Assembly: GCA_002347025.1 (NCBI GenBank)
Contig: DEAE01000012.1
Span: forward strand, 186,378 to 250,377
DNA from: Acidobacteria bacterium UBA2990
Lineage (GTDB): Bacteria > Acidobacteriota > Vicinamibacteria > Vicinamibacterales > UBA8438
Reading direction: 5' to 3'
DNA: 64,000 bases
Both the position numbers and the translations under genes were made by a program. Within the stretch, counting starts at the first letter, position 1. Each line of letters opens with the position of its first letter. The notes under the pieces were generated by a model. It saw only the letters and a list, made by a program, of their open reading frames with translations. It was not told the DNA's origin and made no database searches. Below, piece by piece: positions 34,636-43,453 of the stretch.

Positions 34636-36165
34636 CTACGCTGCCGCTGTCTTGTTAGCAGCCGTAAATTGTTCAGTAAATTCTTTCAACAGGGCATCAA
34701 TTCGGCTCGTTAAGTCATCGTCAATCTTGGCACGCTCTGCCAAATCGCTGAGCAGTGAAGGATCCTGACTCTCGAGGCAGCGATAAAGCTCTGTTTCGTA
34801 GTCGCTAACTTTTTCTTCGGCCACCCCGTCCAGAAAGCCTTTGTTTCCAGCGTAAACCACTAAAACTTGCTTCTCCACTGATAATGGCTCGTACTGAGCT
34901 TGCTTCAATACTTCGACTAGACGTTTGCCTCGATTAAGTTGTGCCAAAGTAGCTTTATCAAGGTCGCTCGCGAATTGGGCAAATGCGGCCAATTCCCTAA
35001 ACTGAGCCAAATCCAGTCTCAGAGTGCCTGCAACCTGACGCATAGCCTTCACCTGGGCCGAACCCCCAACCCTGGACACCGAGTTACCGACATTAATCGC
35101 AGGACGAACACCCTGATTGAAAAGATCCAACTCAAGAAAAATCTGCCCGTCAGTGATCGAGATCACGTTAGTTGGAATGTATGCCGACAGGTCGCCAGCC
35201 TGTGTTTCAATCACCGGCAAGGCTGTCAATGAACCGGACCCTCGCTCGTCGCTCATCATGGCAGCTCGTTCGAGCAATCGTGAATGTAGGTAGAACACAT
35301 CGCCAGGATAGGCTTCCCGTCCTGGCGGGCGACGTAGCAACAACGAAATTTCCCGATAAGCCTGAGCATGCTTAGACAGATCGTCATAGACACAAAGGGC
35401 GTGCTTGCCACTGTCGCGGAAATACTCTCCCATGGCACATGCGGAGTATGGGCTCAGGAAAAGCAGCGGCGCCGGGTCCGAAGCAGACGCAGCAACCACT
35501 ATTGTGTACTCCAGCGCACCGGCATCTTCCAGCGTCTTCACAACTTGGGCTACCGTTGAACGCTTTTGCCCTATCGCGTTATAGATACAGACCACGTCTT
35601 TGCCGCGCTGATTCAAAATGGTATCTATCGCAACGGCCGTTTTACCAGTCTGCCTGTCACCAATGATGAGTTCTCGCTGTCCCCGACCGATTGGCACCAT
35701 CGTGTCAATCGCTTTCAGACCCGTCTGCAGCGGTTGTTTAACAGGTTGACGATCCACCACTCCAGGGGCAATCCTTTCGACCGGTGCTGTTTCCGTGGTA
35801 GTAATAGGCCCCTTACCATCAATGGGTTGGCCCAACGCGTTAACGACTCGGCCCAATAACGCTTCACCTACCGGCACAGAAATGATGCGGCCAGTGCGTT
35901 TGACAGTATCTCCCTCTTTGATCTCAGTGCTGTCGCCGAGCAATACAGCACCCACACTATCTTCGTTGAGATTCAGCGCCAAACCGAAGACGTTCTGCGG
36001 AAACTCAAGCATCTCGGTTGCCATAACTTTTTCGATGCCATGGATCTCTGCAATGCCATCACCAACTGATATGACTGTGCCAACTTCGGCTACGTCTACA
36101 TCGAGAGCATAATCATCGATCTGGTCACGAATGATTTTTGTGATTTCGTCCGCTTTGATCGTCAT
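34636..36165 (-). CDS. atpA: AtpA, F1-ATPase alpha subunit
   Basis: The 509-residue protein has the regulatory-site Walker A GDRQTGKTAVAIDTI, the segment CIYNAIGQKRSTVAQ and PGREAYPGDVFYLHSRLLERAA. It ends in the usual C-terminal helical domain. Length is standard. It follows atpH by 77 bp. Confidence 0.98.
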   Translation of the reverse strand: MTIKADEITKIIRDQIDDYALDVDVAEVGTVISVGDGIAEIHGIEKVMATEMLEFPQNVFGLALNLNEDSVGAVLLGDSTEIKEGDTVKRTGRIISVPVGEALLGRVVNALGQPIDGKGPITTTETAPVERIAPGVVDRQPVKQPLQTGLKAIDTMVPIGRGQRELIIGDRQTGKTAVAIDTILNQRGKDVVCIYNAIGQKRSTVAQVVKTLEDAGALEYTIVVAASASDPAPLLFLSPYSACAMGEYFRDSGKHALCVYDDLSKHAQAYREISLLLRRPPGREAYPGDVFYLHSRLLERAAMMSDERGSGSLTALPVIETQAGDLSAYIPTNVISITDGQIFLELDLFNQGVRPAINVGNSVSRVGGSAQVKAMRQVAGTLRLDLAQFRELAAFAQFASDLDKATLAQLNRGKRLVEVLKQAQYEPLSVEKQVLVVYAGNKGFLDGVAEEKVSDYETELYRCLESQDPSLLSDLAERAKIDDDLTSRIDALLKEFTEQFTAANKTAAA

Positions 36166-36242
36166 CTAATGAAGGGCCTGTTCTGAATTATGGTGTGAGG
36201 TCTATATAATCGAAAAAACAACACTTAAGCAGCTTTGGGACA

Positions 36243-36788
36243 CTACCGTTCCATGAGATTGTTCCGCATCCGGCCTAAATGGCTTGCCAGGCTGGCATCG
36301 TAAACCGTGGTACCGATTCGCGCGATAACACCGCCCAAAATGGTTGGATCTTCGCTGGTGACAATCGAAACTTCTTTACCGCTGGCATTCGCTAGCCGAC
36401 CCTCAAGCTCAGCCAGCTGCCCACGACTCAAGGGCTGGGCAGTTACTATCTGGGCTTCGACGACACCAAAGTGCTCTCGTAACTTGGCTCGAAAGATCTG
36501 CAGAATATCTGGCAGCAGCCCGAGACGGTCTCGCTCCGCCAATAGCGTTGCCAGTTTATTAACCGTCGACAAAATTCTCTTAAGGCGGCTGAGAATTGCA
36601 ACGACAATAGCTCGTTTCTGCACCACGGGGATTACCGGGTTAGTCAGGACTCGGCTCAGGGTGTCATGCCCGGCAATCACGTCATGAATCTTGGTTAGGT
36701 CAACCTCGACTTGCCGAAGGTTCTCCCCTTTTGCGTTAGCCTCGAAAAGGGCACGGGCGTAACGCGCAGCCACGGTACGGTTCGTCAT
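36243..36788 (-). CDS. atpH: AtpH, F1-ATPase delta subunit
   Basis: The 181-residue protein shows the OSCP/delta pattern: ARYARALFEA at the N-terminus, a helical bundle, and the C-terminal signature SEDPTILGGVIARIGTTVYDASLASHLGRM. It links F1 to the peripheral stalk. The upstream neighbour on the same strand is parB. The b, c and a subunit genes that often precede atpH are absent. Confidence 0.95.
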   Translation of the reverse strand: MTNRTVAARYARALFEANAKGENLRQVEVDLTKIHDVIAGHDTLSRVLTNPVIPVVQKRAIVVAILSRLKRILSTVNKLATLLAERDRLGLLPDILQIFRAKLREHFGVVEAQIVTAQPLSRGQLAELEGRLANASGKEVSIVTSEDPTILGGVIARIGTTVYDASLASHLGRMRNNLMER

Positions 36789-36820
36789 GGTATATCAGTT
36801 CGGGTGGCCGATATATGACA

Positions 36821-36854
36821 GCTGAATGCGGCAGGTAAACTCTCGGCATTCAGC
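36821..36854. promoter_or_regulatory. Inverted repeat upstream of atpH
   Basis: GCTGAATGC (36821-36829) pairs perfectly with GCATTCAGC (36846-36854), 9 bp with a 16-nt loop, in the 182-bp gap between parB and atpH, about 33 bp before the atpH start codon. No U-tract follows on the minus strand. It may be a terminator of the par transcript, an operator or a leader structure of the F1 operon. Confidence 0.45.
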
Positions 36855-36970
36855 CAGATGGGCCAAACGCGGAATGATACCACTCGCCAAGACTCTCTAT
36901 CAACAACAATTAGGGGTTCATCCCTCTAGTAATAAATCATTTCATTGCTTGACTCACATGGAAAGTCTCT

Positions 36971-37831
36971 TTATTTGGTCGTCAAAAGTTCAAACAGACG
37001 CTGTAATTCATTTTCAGAGTTGAACAGGATCTCGAGCCGTCCCTTTTTTCCCTGACGCACTATTCGGACTCGCGTCCCGAGCGCCACCTTCAGGCGGTCC
37101 TGGGCCTCTTTTGTGTGGACATCAAGCTCCACGCGTGAAGGCTTAGTCTGTGCTTCAGTTGAGCGACCAAGTCGTTTTACCAGTTCCTCGGTATCCCTGA
37201 CAGACAGCCCCCTATCCAGAACTTGCTGCGCCACACGTTTCTGCTCCAAAGCTTCCGTCAACCCCAACAAGGCCCGGGCATGCCCCATTGAGAGCGCGCC
37301 TGCTACAACTTCTCCCTGAACTTCTCGTGGAAGTGCAAGCAGCCGGATGTAGTTGGCAACAGTCGTTCGATCCCTTCCGACAACAACCGCTACCGCGTCC
37401 TGTGTCATCTGATGCTCGTCGATCAGGCGCCGGTAGGCTTCCCCTTCTTCGATTGGGTTCAGGTTCTCACGTTGCAAGTTTTCGATGAGTGCAACCTCCA
37501 AGAGTTTTTCATCAGGGACATCACGCAAAATGACTGGTACGCGCAGTAACCCTGCCATCTGGGCAGCCCGCCAACGGCGTTCCCCAGCAATAATTTCGAA
37601 CCGGTCTCCGTCGAGAGCACGAACGACAATCGGTTGAATGAGGCCAGTACCGGAAATAGAGCGGGACAATTCCTCCAATTTTTCTTCGTCAAAAACCGAA
37701 CGTGGTTGGCTTCGATTAGGAACCAAAAGATCCAAATCTACTTCGCTTGGTTGCTCCTCCAAATGTTCGGGTTCTGTGTCTGGAATAAGCGCGCTTAGCC
37801 CTCGCCCCAGGGCATCTCGTGTCTTGGCCAT
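36971..37831 (-). CDS. parB: ParB, chromosome-partitioning protein
   Basis: The ~286-residue protein begins MAKTRDALGRGLSALIPDTE. It then shows the ParB/CTPase domain (LVPNRSQPRSVFD, GLIQPIVVRALDGDRFEIIAGERRWRAAQMAG, VALIENLQRENLNPIEEGEAYRRL), an HTH (TQDAVAVVVGRDRTTVANYIRLL, MGHARALLGL) and a C-terminal dimer domain. The frame is open to 37885, but ATG 37831 has GGAG upstream and the canonical start. ParB binds the parS sites at 39.3-39.6 kb. Confidence 0.95.
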   Translation of the reverse strand: MAKTRDALGRGLSALIPDTEPEHLEEQPSEVDLDLLVPNRSQPRSVFDEEKLEELSRSISGTGLIQPIVVRALDGDRFEIIAGERRWRAAQMAGLLRVPVILRDVPDEKLLEVALIENLQRENLNPIEEGEAYRRLIDEHQMTQDAVAVVVGRDRTTVANYIRLLALPREVQGEVVAGALSMGHARALLGLTEALEQKRVAQQVLDRGLSVRDTEELVKRLGRSTEAQTKPSRVELDVHTKEAQDRLKVALGTRVRIVRQGKKGRLEILFNSENELQRLFELLTTK

Positions 37832-38021
37832 AAGACTTGCTCCGCTACCTAGGTTAACCGCTGCTGAATTGCCACTAGCTGGCACGGATCAGCAAAAGAG
37901 ATTCCCTTAATGCCCTGTTTGTCAGCTCTTCGCCATAGACGAACTACTTTTGCCGTCCTTTGAAACAAATTCCATTTGTGTGCTCCAGCAGGAACGACTA
38001 TTTCCTGAGCAAGAAGCCCCA

Positions 38022-38819
38022 TCAGCTCCTGTTTTTCTTGGAGCGTGGGCCACCTTTGGCGAGCACTTCGCGTGCGAGGGCCGTATAAGCATCCGCTCCG
38101 TTTGACTTGGGGTCGTAGAGGATCACCGGTTCTCCGTGGCTGGGTGCTTCGGCGAGCCGGATATTGCGAGGGACACATGTTTCGTAGACCTTAGTCTTGA
38201 ATTTATTCCGGACTTCGTTGGCAACTGCCCGGCTAAGTCGAGTTCGCCAATCTGCCATTGTCAGCAAGATCCCTTCCATCTCAAGCTCAGGGTTCAGGCT
38301 GCCCTGAACCCGCTTGATCGTTCCGTGCAGCTCAGCCAATCCTTCAAGCGCTAAATATTCGCAAGTGAGGGGGATTAGCACGGAATCAGCGGCAACAAGA
38401 GCATTGAGTGTTAGGAGACCAAGGGAGGGTGGGGTATCAATAAACACATAATCGTACTGGTCCCGTGCCTGTCGTAGCAGCGGCTTAAGCCGACTTTCCC
38501 GCTTGGACATTCCTGCCAGCTCTACCTCAGCTCCGCTAAGATTGCGGTCGGCCGGCATTAGCCGTAGGCCGGTCACACTCGTCTCCAACTCAAATTTATC
38601 GGGCTGGGGTGCTCTGTCCGACATCAGTGCTTCGTAGACGGTACGTCCTTCGGACGCGACGCCTTTACACCCCAAGCCACTGGTTAGGTTCGATTGAGGG
38701 TCTAAATCAACCACCAAGACCTTGCTCTCCCCTAACGCTAGAGACGCGGCTAGGTTTATGGCAGTGGTGGTTTTTCCGACACCACCCTTCTGATTCGCAA
38801 TGGCGACAATCTTACCCAT
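38022..38819 (-). CDS. parA: ParA (Soj), chromosome-partitioning ATPase
   Basis: The ~265-residue protein starts MGKIVAIANQKGGVGKTTTAIN with the deviant Walker A KGGVGKTT (11-18). It contains VLVVDLDPQSNLTSGLG and YDYVFIDTPPSLGLLTLNALVA, the ParA/MinD ATPase pattern. It segregates origins together with ParB. The frame is open to 38873, but ATG 38819 matches the family start. ParB follows after a 190-bp gap, longer than usual. Confidence 0.95.
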   Translation of the reverse strand: MGKIVAIANQKGGVGKTTTAINLAASLALGESKVLVVDLDPQSNLTSGLGCKGVASEGRTVYEALMSDRAPQPDKFELETSVTGLRLMPADRNLSGAEVELAGMSKRESRLKPLLRQARDQYDYVFIDTPPSLGLLTLNALVAADSVLIPLTCEYLALEGLAELHGTIKRVQGSLNPELEMEGILLTMADWRTRLSRAVANEVRNKFKTKVYETCVPRNIRLAEAPSHGEPVILYDPKSNGADAYTALAREVLAKGGPRSKKNRS

Positions 38820-39340
38820 TTCTGTCTTTTGACCAAATATATTGGTTATTCGACCGAACCAGTTTGTGACCACCGTGTTTCCATAGTAGCTCCCAAATCA
38901 CACCATAGCAAGCTTAATCGCACTATGAGTAACTATAAAGCCCACATTGTTTGGTTTAGATATAGGACAACACGAAGCTCGAGTCGCCAAAGCTAAGAAT
39001 TTATACGAAGCAAACACAAGAACCTGACACCGCACGGGAACCAGCGAGTAATCAAAGATCTGAACTAGTGCCCTCATCTCCAAACAGAAACATATAGTTT
39101 TAGAGCCATTAGCCAACCATTAACACCATCAAGCCAAACAAATACGCGAATAGCACCGACCAGATGACCCGTGAGACAGCAAAAGTAATTGAGTTGGTAA
39201 TCTCAGGCGAGTAGTACTGTTGAATCCAAGTAATAGGTTCTAGTAATTAAATTAAATCAAAACCTAGCGATTCAAACCAGAAAACAATACCTAGTATCCC
39301 ATTGAGTGCCAAAAGTCACCATGCACCACAACAAAACAAC

Positions 39341-39356
39341 TGTTTCACGTGGAACA
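39341..39356. promoter_or_regulatory. parS site 1
   Basis: TGTTTCACGTGGAACA, a near-perfect 16-bp palindrome, equals a classical parS sequence recognised by ParB in many bacteria. It lies about 500 bp upstream of parA in the gene-free region. Confidence 0.9.
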
Positions 39357-39572
39357 GACGCCGAAACAGACCACGCGACACGGTATGACGCCGAATTAGA
39401 GGCAAAATAATTGGTGGCCTGGAATATCCCAAGGGACCGCAACACACCAGAGCCGTCCATAACCGTTCGAGAGTTAACAGGTTCTCTTTCGATGGTAAGG
39501 CTAAAGACGGTTTAATAACGTAGTTCTCAGAGCTAGGCACCACCACTGGAGATCACCGGGCTAAGCCTAGCC

Positions 39573-39588
39573 TGTTCCACGTGGAACT
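39573..39588. promoter_or_regulatory. parS site 2
   Basis: TGTTCCACGTGGAACT, a perfect 14-bp core palindrome with one end mismatch to the 16-bp consensus. It lies 232 bp from parS site 1, forming a cluster. No further copy was seen when I scanned the window by eye. Confidence 0.85.
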
Positions 39589-40846
39589 ATTATTTTAGGC
39601 CCGCAGCGTCATCCAAAAACGTACCGCCTGTCCTCCTACCGTTTCCAATTGCTCACAAGAGCAACAATACCCGTTGTAACTTCAGTAGAAGTGTTCGACA
39701 TCGGGGTTAGCCGATCTCTCGGCCCTGAAAACCAGGGTTGAAATTTTTCCCAACACCAGCAGGCCTAGTTGGTAACCTTCTAAGACCACCTTGCGCAACC
39801 AAGGATCGCATAGGATCTATGCAAGGCCTTCCTCCTAAACAGCTGTTTAAAGCCCGGTGGTTGGGAAAACAACAGAGTAGAAGCTTTGGTCAGATATGAT
39901 TTGCCAGCCGCGAGACCGCAACGCTAAAAAGGCATGGGGATCTGTTGGTTGTCTACAATCTGAATCATGCACTGTTCCAAAATCCTTGAGCCATGTAATT
40001 ATTTGTCCGCAGCTGAGCTACCGTATGGATGGGCAAAGTCTCTCTCAGGACACCAAATCTCCGCCATTCCCTGCCTCTGACATAAGACAGCCTCATCGAG
40101 ATTGAAGCGCTACACTTACTGCTAAGCTAGGGGTAACAGCAAGCAGTAAATCTGGCGGTCATGAATAGCAATATCCTGTCTGACAAAACTCCAAAAAAAT
40201 TTACAATCAGCACTAATTTGAAGGTTTATTGTTGGTTAGCATGGACCACTGATGGCCCATTTACACGGTGCGCCCAGTTAGCGCTTTCTGGAACAGATTA
40301 TCCCAAAGCAAGAATATGAAAAATCACTGAGCAGGCTTTGATCTCACACCCATCTTTCTCACTTCCAAAAGAGCCATGAGCTCCACTAAAGTTGCTGTGT
40401 TTAGCTTGTTGACACCTAGGGCCGCAGAATAGAAAAGAGCATCTCACCGGCCCAGTGGGGATCAGATAAGCAAGGATTCATCTGACTGTCAGAAAAAAAC
40501 CAGGTGCCCCAATTAAACAGTTGAGGCCAGCCAAGAAAAGAGTGTAGCTTCAAATCTGAATGCCAAACCTAGAAATGATAGTTATGCTCCAAAGACATCT
40601 AGGAGATAAATCGACAATCTAGAAATATTCCATGGGAATCCCAACAGCAAAGACAGACAACGATTGTTGGTCCAGATTCACGCAGCAGCCAAAGTCAACA
40701 ACTGCGTAAGCTCCTTTAAAAAGTGTTTACTCGCCAGATAACGAGTAGCACAAGAACCCAAAGCGTTCCAGGCGGTAAGGAGGATAAAACCACATGAACA
40801 TTACATTGCAACCAATCCGAATATTCGAAACAGATGTTTTTGCTTT

Positions 40847-41491
40847 TTATTCTCCCACCTTCTGGTACACCACTAAGCTGCTTTGAAGCGAGTTGACAAG
40901 TGGGCAAGTTTGATAATGCCGGAGGGATGGGCTTACGGCTGGCAAGGGCTCAGCCCTATTCCGGAACAGGAACAGCGCCCCCCCCACCCTGAGGAACTGC
41001 TGCAGGTGTTTTATCGAGCGTTCGTCAATCCGAACCGCGCGCAGGGTAACCACATCTGCGGTTTCCCGGAAATCTGACTGTGCCACCAACTCCTCATAAC
41101 GGCAGCTTAAAACCTCAGTGTCGCTAAGGTTGAGCCGACGTACCACTTCCCGAAGAAAAGCCCCTTTCTTGACCTTTGACTCAATCATACGCAAGCCTAC
41201 TCCGGAAGCAGCCAACTTCATCGGTATCGCAGGTGACCCACCGCCGGACCCTATGTCAACAATCGACAGTCCCCCCTGTTTCTTCGGGAGATAACTAACT
41301 GCTATCAATGGCTCAACTACCAGTCTCTCAAGCCCTTTATCATCCCAACTCAATCCCGTTAGATTAATCCGGTGGTTCCAGTGGAAAAGCATTTCGACAT
41401 ATTCCGCAAGCCGATCGATAACCTCCGGCTCAATTACAACTCCAGACCCCAATGCAAGGCCTGCCATTCGGTCGACCAGACCTATGCTCAA
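40847..41491 (-). CDS. rsmG: RsmG (GidB), 16S rRNA 7-methylguanosine methyltransferase
   Basis: The 214-residue protein has the family start (EYVEMLFHWNHRINLTG) and the SAM-binding motif IVDIGSGGGSPAIPMKL. It also contains MIESKVKKGAFLREVVRRLNL and VTLRAVR. RsmG methylates G527 of 16S rRNA. The start is TTG 41491 with GGAGG five bases upstream, and this Shine-Dalgarno lies inside the last codons of mnmG, so the two are translationally coupled. Confidence 0.93.
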   Translation of the reverse strand: MSIGLVDRMAGLALGSGVVIEPEVIDRLAEYVEMLFHWNHRINLTGLSWDDKGLERLVVEPLIAVSYLPKKQGGLSIVDIGSGGGSPAIPMKLAASGVGLRMIESKVKKGAFLREVVRRLNLSDTEVLSCRYEELVAQSDFRETADVVTLRAVRIDERSIKHLQQFLRVGGALFLFRNRAEPLPAVSPSLRHYQTCPLVNSLQSSLVVYQKVGE

Positions 41492-41492
41492 C

Positions 41493-43364
41493 CTAGCCTC
41501 CTAGGACATTACGATTACCTAAGACCCCTTTTTCCCCCCCTCCCCACCGTCTCACATAGGCTCCTAGTACCGCGACTGCTGCAGGGGTCACACCAGGAAC
41601 CCGCCCCGCCTGACCAAGGGTTTCTGGCTCAACCTCACTCAATCTCACGACAATTTCTCGCGACAGCCCAGGAACCTTCTCGTAGGGAAACCCATCCGGA
41701 ATTCGACGGCGTTCGTCTTGAAGGCTGCGAGAAACTGCCGCCTTTTGCCGTCGTAGGTAACCTTCGTATTTGACGAGGGTCTCAACACTGGACAGCTCCA
41801 CAGATGCACTGTCATCTGCTGTCTCTACTTCCACCAGTCCACGTTGAACCAAACCCTCCAACGTTTCTCCAGGACGCCGCAGTACCTTTTTCGCTTCAAC
41901 CGCATGTCCCTTCTCGGGCACCGTTGCGTTTTTGAGCCGAACCACATTTCGCTCGAATCGCCCTCGGCGTGCCTCAAACCGTTCCCAACGGTCATCGGAC
42001 ACTAAACCAATCTCTCGCCCTCGAGCCGTCAATCGGAGATCGGCGTTGTCAATTCGAAGTAAGAGTCGATGTTCAGCTCTCGAGGTAAACATTCGGTATG
42101 GTTCCAGACATCCTTGGGTTGTCAGATCATCAACCAGTACTCCTAGGTAGGCTTCACTCCTACCTATTACCCACTGCTCCAACCCCAGAGCCCTGCGACC
42201 AGCGTTAATTCCTGCGACTAAACCTTGGGCTGCCGCCTCCTCATATCCTGAGGTCCCATTAATTTGACCAGCTAGGAAGAGCCCAGGGACCTTGTGAGCC
42301 TCCAAAGTCTGGCCCAACTCTGTCGGCTGAATGAAGTCATACTCTACCGCATAGCCAGGCCGCAACATGACCGCATCTTCCAGCCCAGGGAAGGCCCCAA
42401 TGATTTCCTGTTGTATCTCACGCGGCAAGCTCATCGAGCATCCGCTAACATAAATTTCTCGGGCATCTAGCCCCTCCGGTTCCAAGAACAGATGGTGGCG
42501 TTCCCGATCGGGAAAACGCATCACCTTGTCTTCGAGCGATGGGCAATACCTCGGGCCAATTCCCTTGATTTGTCCGTTATAAAGAGGTGACTGTTTCTTA
42601 TTGGCCCGCACTAATTTATGCACATCGTCAGTCGTGTGAAGGTGGTGGCAGCAAATTTGATGTCTCTCGATTGCACCAGTCAAGAACGAAAAAGGTACTG
42701 GAGGACAGTCGCCTAATTCCTCCTCAAACTTGCCAAAATCTATACTGCCCCGATCGAGACGTGGCGGTGTCCCCGTTTTTAAGCGACCCCAGACCAGTCC
42801 CAAATTCTTGAGTGATTCCCCAAGCTGATGTGATGCTTGCTCACCCGCCCGGCCGCCCTTAATTTGCTCTGTCCCTATATGCATCAATCCGTTCAGAAAC
42901 GTTCCGGCCGTTACCACCAGGGTCCGGCAGCTAAACCGAGAACCAGTCTCAAGTTCTACGCCTGACACCCGACCTCTGTCCATAACGATTGAGCCAGCTC
43001 TGCCAATGATCCAATTTATGTTAGGTTCTGCCTCTAGCTTTATCCTCATCCACTGACGATACCGTTGTTTGTCTGCCTGGGCTCGCGGTGACCAGACTGC
43101 CGGGCCCCGACTGCGATTCAACAATTTAAACTGAATAGCTGTTGCATCAATCGCCTCGCCCATCACCCCGCCGAGTGCGTCGATTTCACGAACTAAATGA
43201 CCCTTGGCTGTTCCGCCAACGGCCGGATTGCACGGCATCTGAGCTACCGTTTCAGCCGACAAGGTACAGAGACCGACCGTGCATCCTAGACGGGCCGCAG
43301 CGTGGGCAGCTTCTACGCCAGCATGACCGGCTCCGACAACAATTACATCGTAGTCTGTGGGCAT
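41493..43364 (-). CDS. mnmG: MnmG (GidA), tRNA wobble-uridine modification enzyme
   Basis: The 623-residue FAD protein opens YDVIVVGAGHAGVEAAHAAARLG. It contains the signatures MPCNPAVGGTAKGHLVREIDALGG and TGTPPRLDRGSIDF, and PGLFLAGQINGTSGYEEAAAQGLVAGINA. With MnmE it makes the cmnm5 group on U34 of tRNAs. The C-terminal helical MnmE-binding part (about 550-605; VKYEGYLRRQKA) is complete. rsmG follows immediately. Confidence 0.97.
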   Translation of the reverse strand: MPTDYDVIVVGAGHAGVEAAHAAARLGCTVGLCTLSAETVAQMPCNPAVGGTAKGHLVREIDALGGVMGEAIDATAIQFKLLNRSRGPAVWSPRAQADKQRYRQWMRIKLEAEPNINWIIGRAGSIVMDRGRVSGVELETGSRFSCRTLVVTAGTFLNGLMHIGTEQIKGGRAGEQASHQLGESLKNLGLVWGRLKTGTPPRLDRGSIDFGKFEEELGDCPPVPFSFLTGAIERHQICCHHLHTTDDVHKLVRANKKQSPLYNGQIKGIGPRYCPSLEDKVMRFPDRERHHLFLEPEGLDAREIYVSGCSMSLPREIQQEIIGAFPGLEDAVMLRPGYAVEYDFIQPTELGQTLEAHKVPGLFLAGQINGTSGYEEAAAQGLVAGINAGRRALGLEQWVIGRSEAYLGVLVDDLTTQGCLEPYRMFTSRAEHRLLLRIDNADLRLTARGREIGLVSDDRWERFEARRGRFERNVVRLKNATVPEKGHAVEAKKVLRRPGETLEGLVQRGLVEVETADDSASVELSSVETLVKYEGYLRRQKAAVSRSLQDERRRIPDGFPYEKVPGLSREIVVRLSEVEPETLGQAGRVPGVTPAAVAVLGAYVRRWGGGEKGVLGNRNVLGG

Positions 43365-43453
43365 CTTTATGATTAATCCTGCTCAATGCCTAATAGATTC
43401 AACTGCTTTTGCCTTCAACGTTACTGAGCTGTTCCTGCCGTCGACCCCAGTAG

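Larger units (their letters stand above)
38820..40846. other. 2-kb non-coding region between parA and rsmG, carrying parS sites
   Basis: Roughly 2 kb with no convincing gene. Open frames here are at most ~75 codons, have no ribosome binding sites and match nothing I recognise. The stretch is more AT-rich than the neighbouring genes. It holds two parS palindromes (separate entries) and small inverted repeats such as GCATAG-GAT-CTATGC near 39808. I see no tRNA, RNase P, SRP or tmRNA signature. It appears to be a partitioning (centromere) region, perhaps with decayed genes. Confidence 0.55.

Noticed and set aside
37849..38178. 109-codon minus-strand frame across the parA-parB gap
   Set aside because: It overlaps the 3' end of parA in another frame and has Arg/Pro-rich composition typical of shadow frames.
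39808..39824. GCATAG-GAT-CTATGC inverted repeat as a third parS
   Set aside because: It lacks the CACGTG core required by ParB sites and is only 6 bp per arm.
38898..40907. Several 60-76-codon frames in the parA-rsmG gap
   Set aside because: No ribosome binding sites, random-looking composition and no family match; the region is treated as non-coding.
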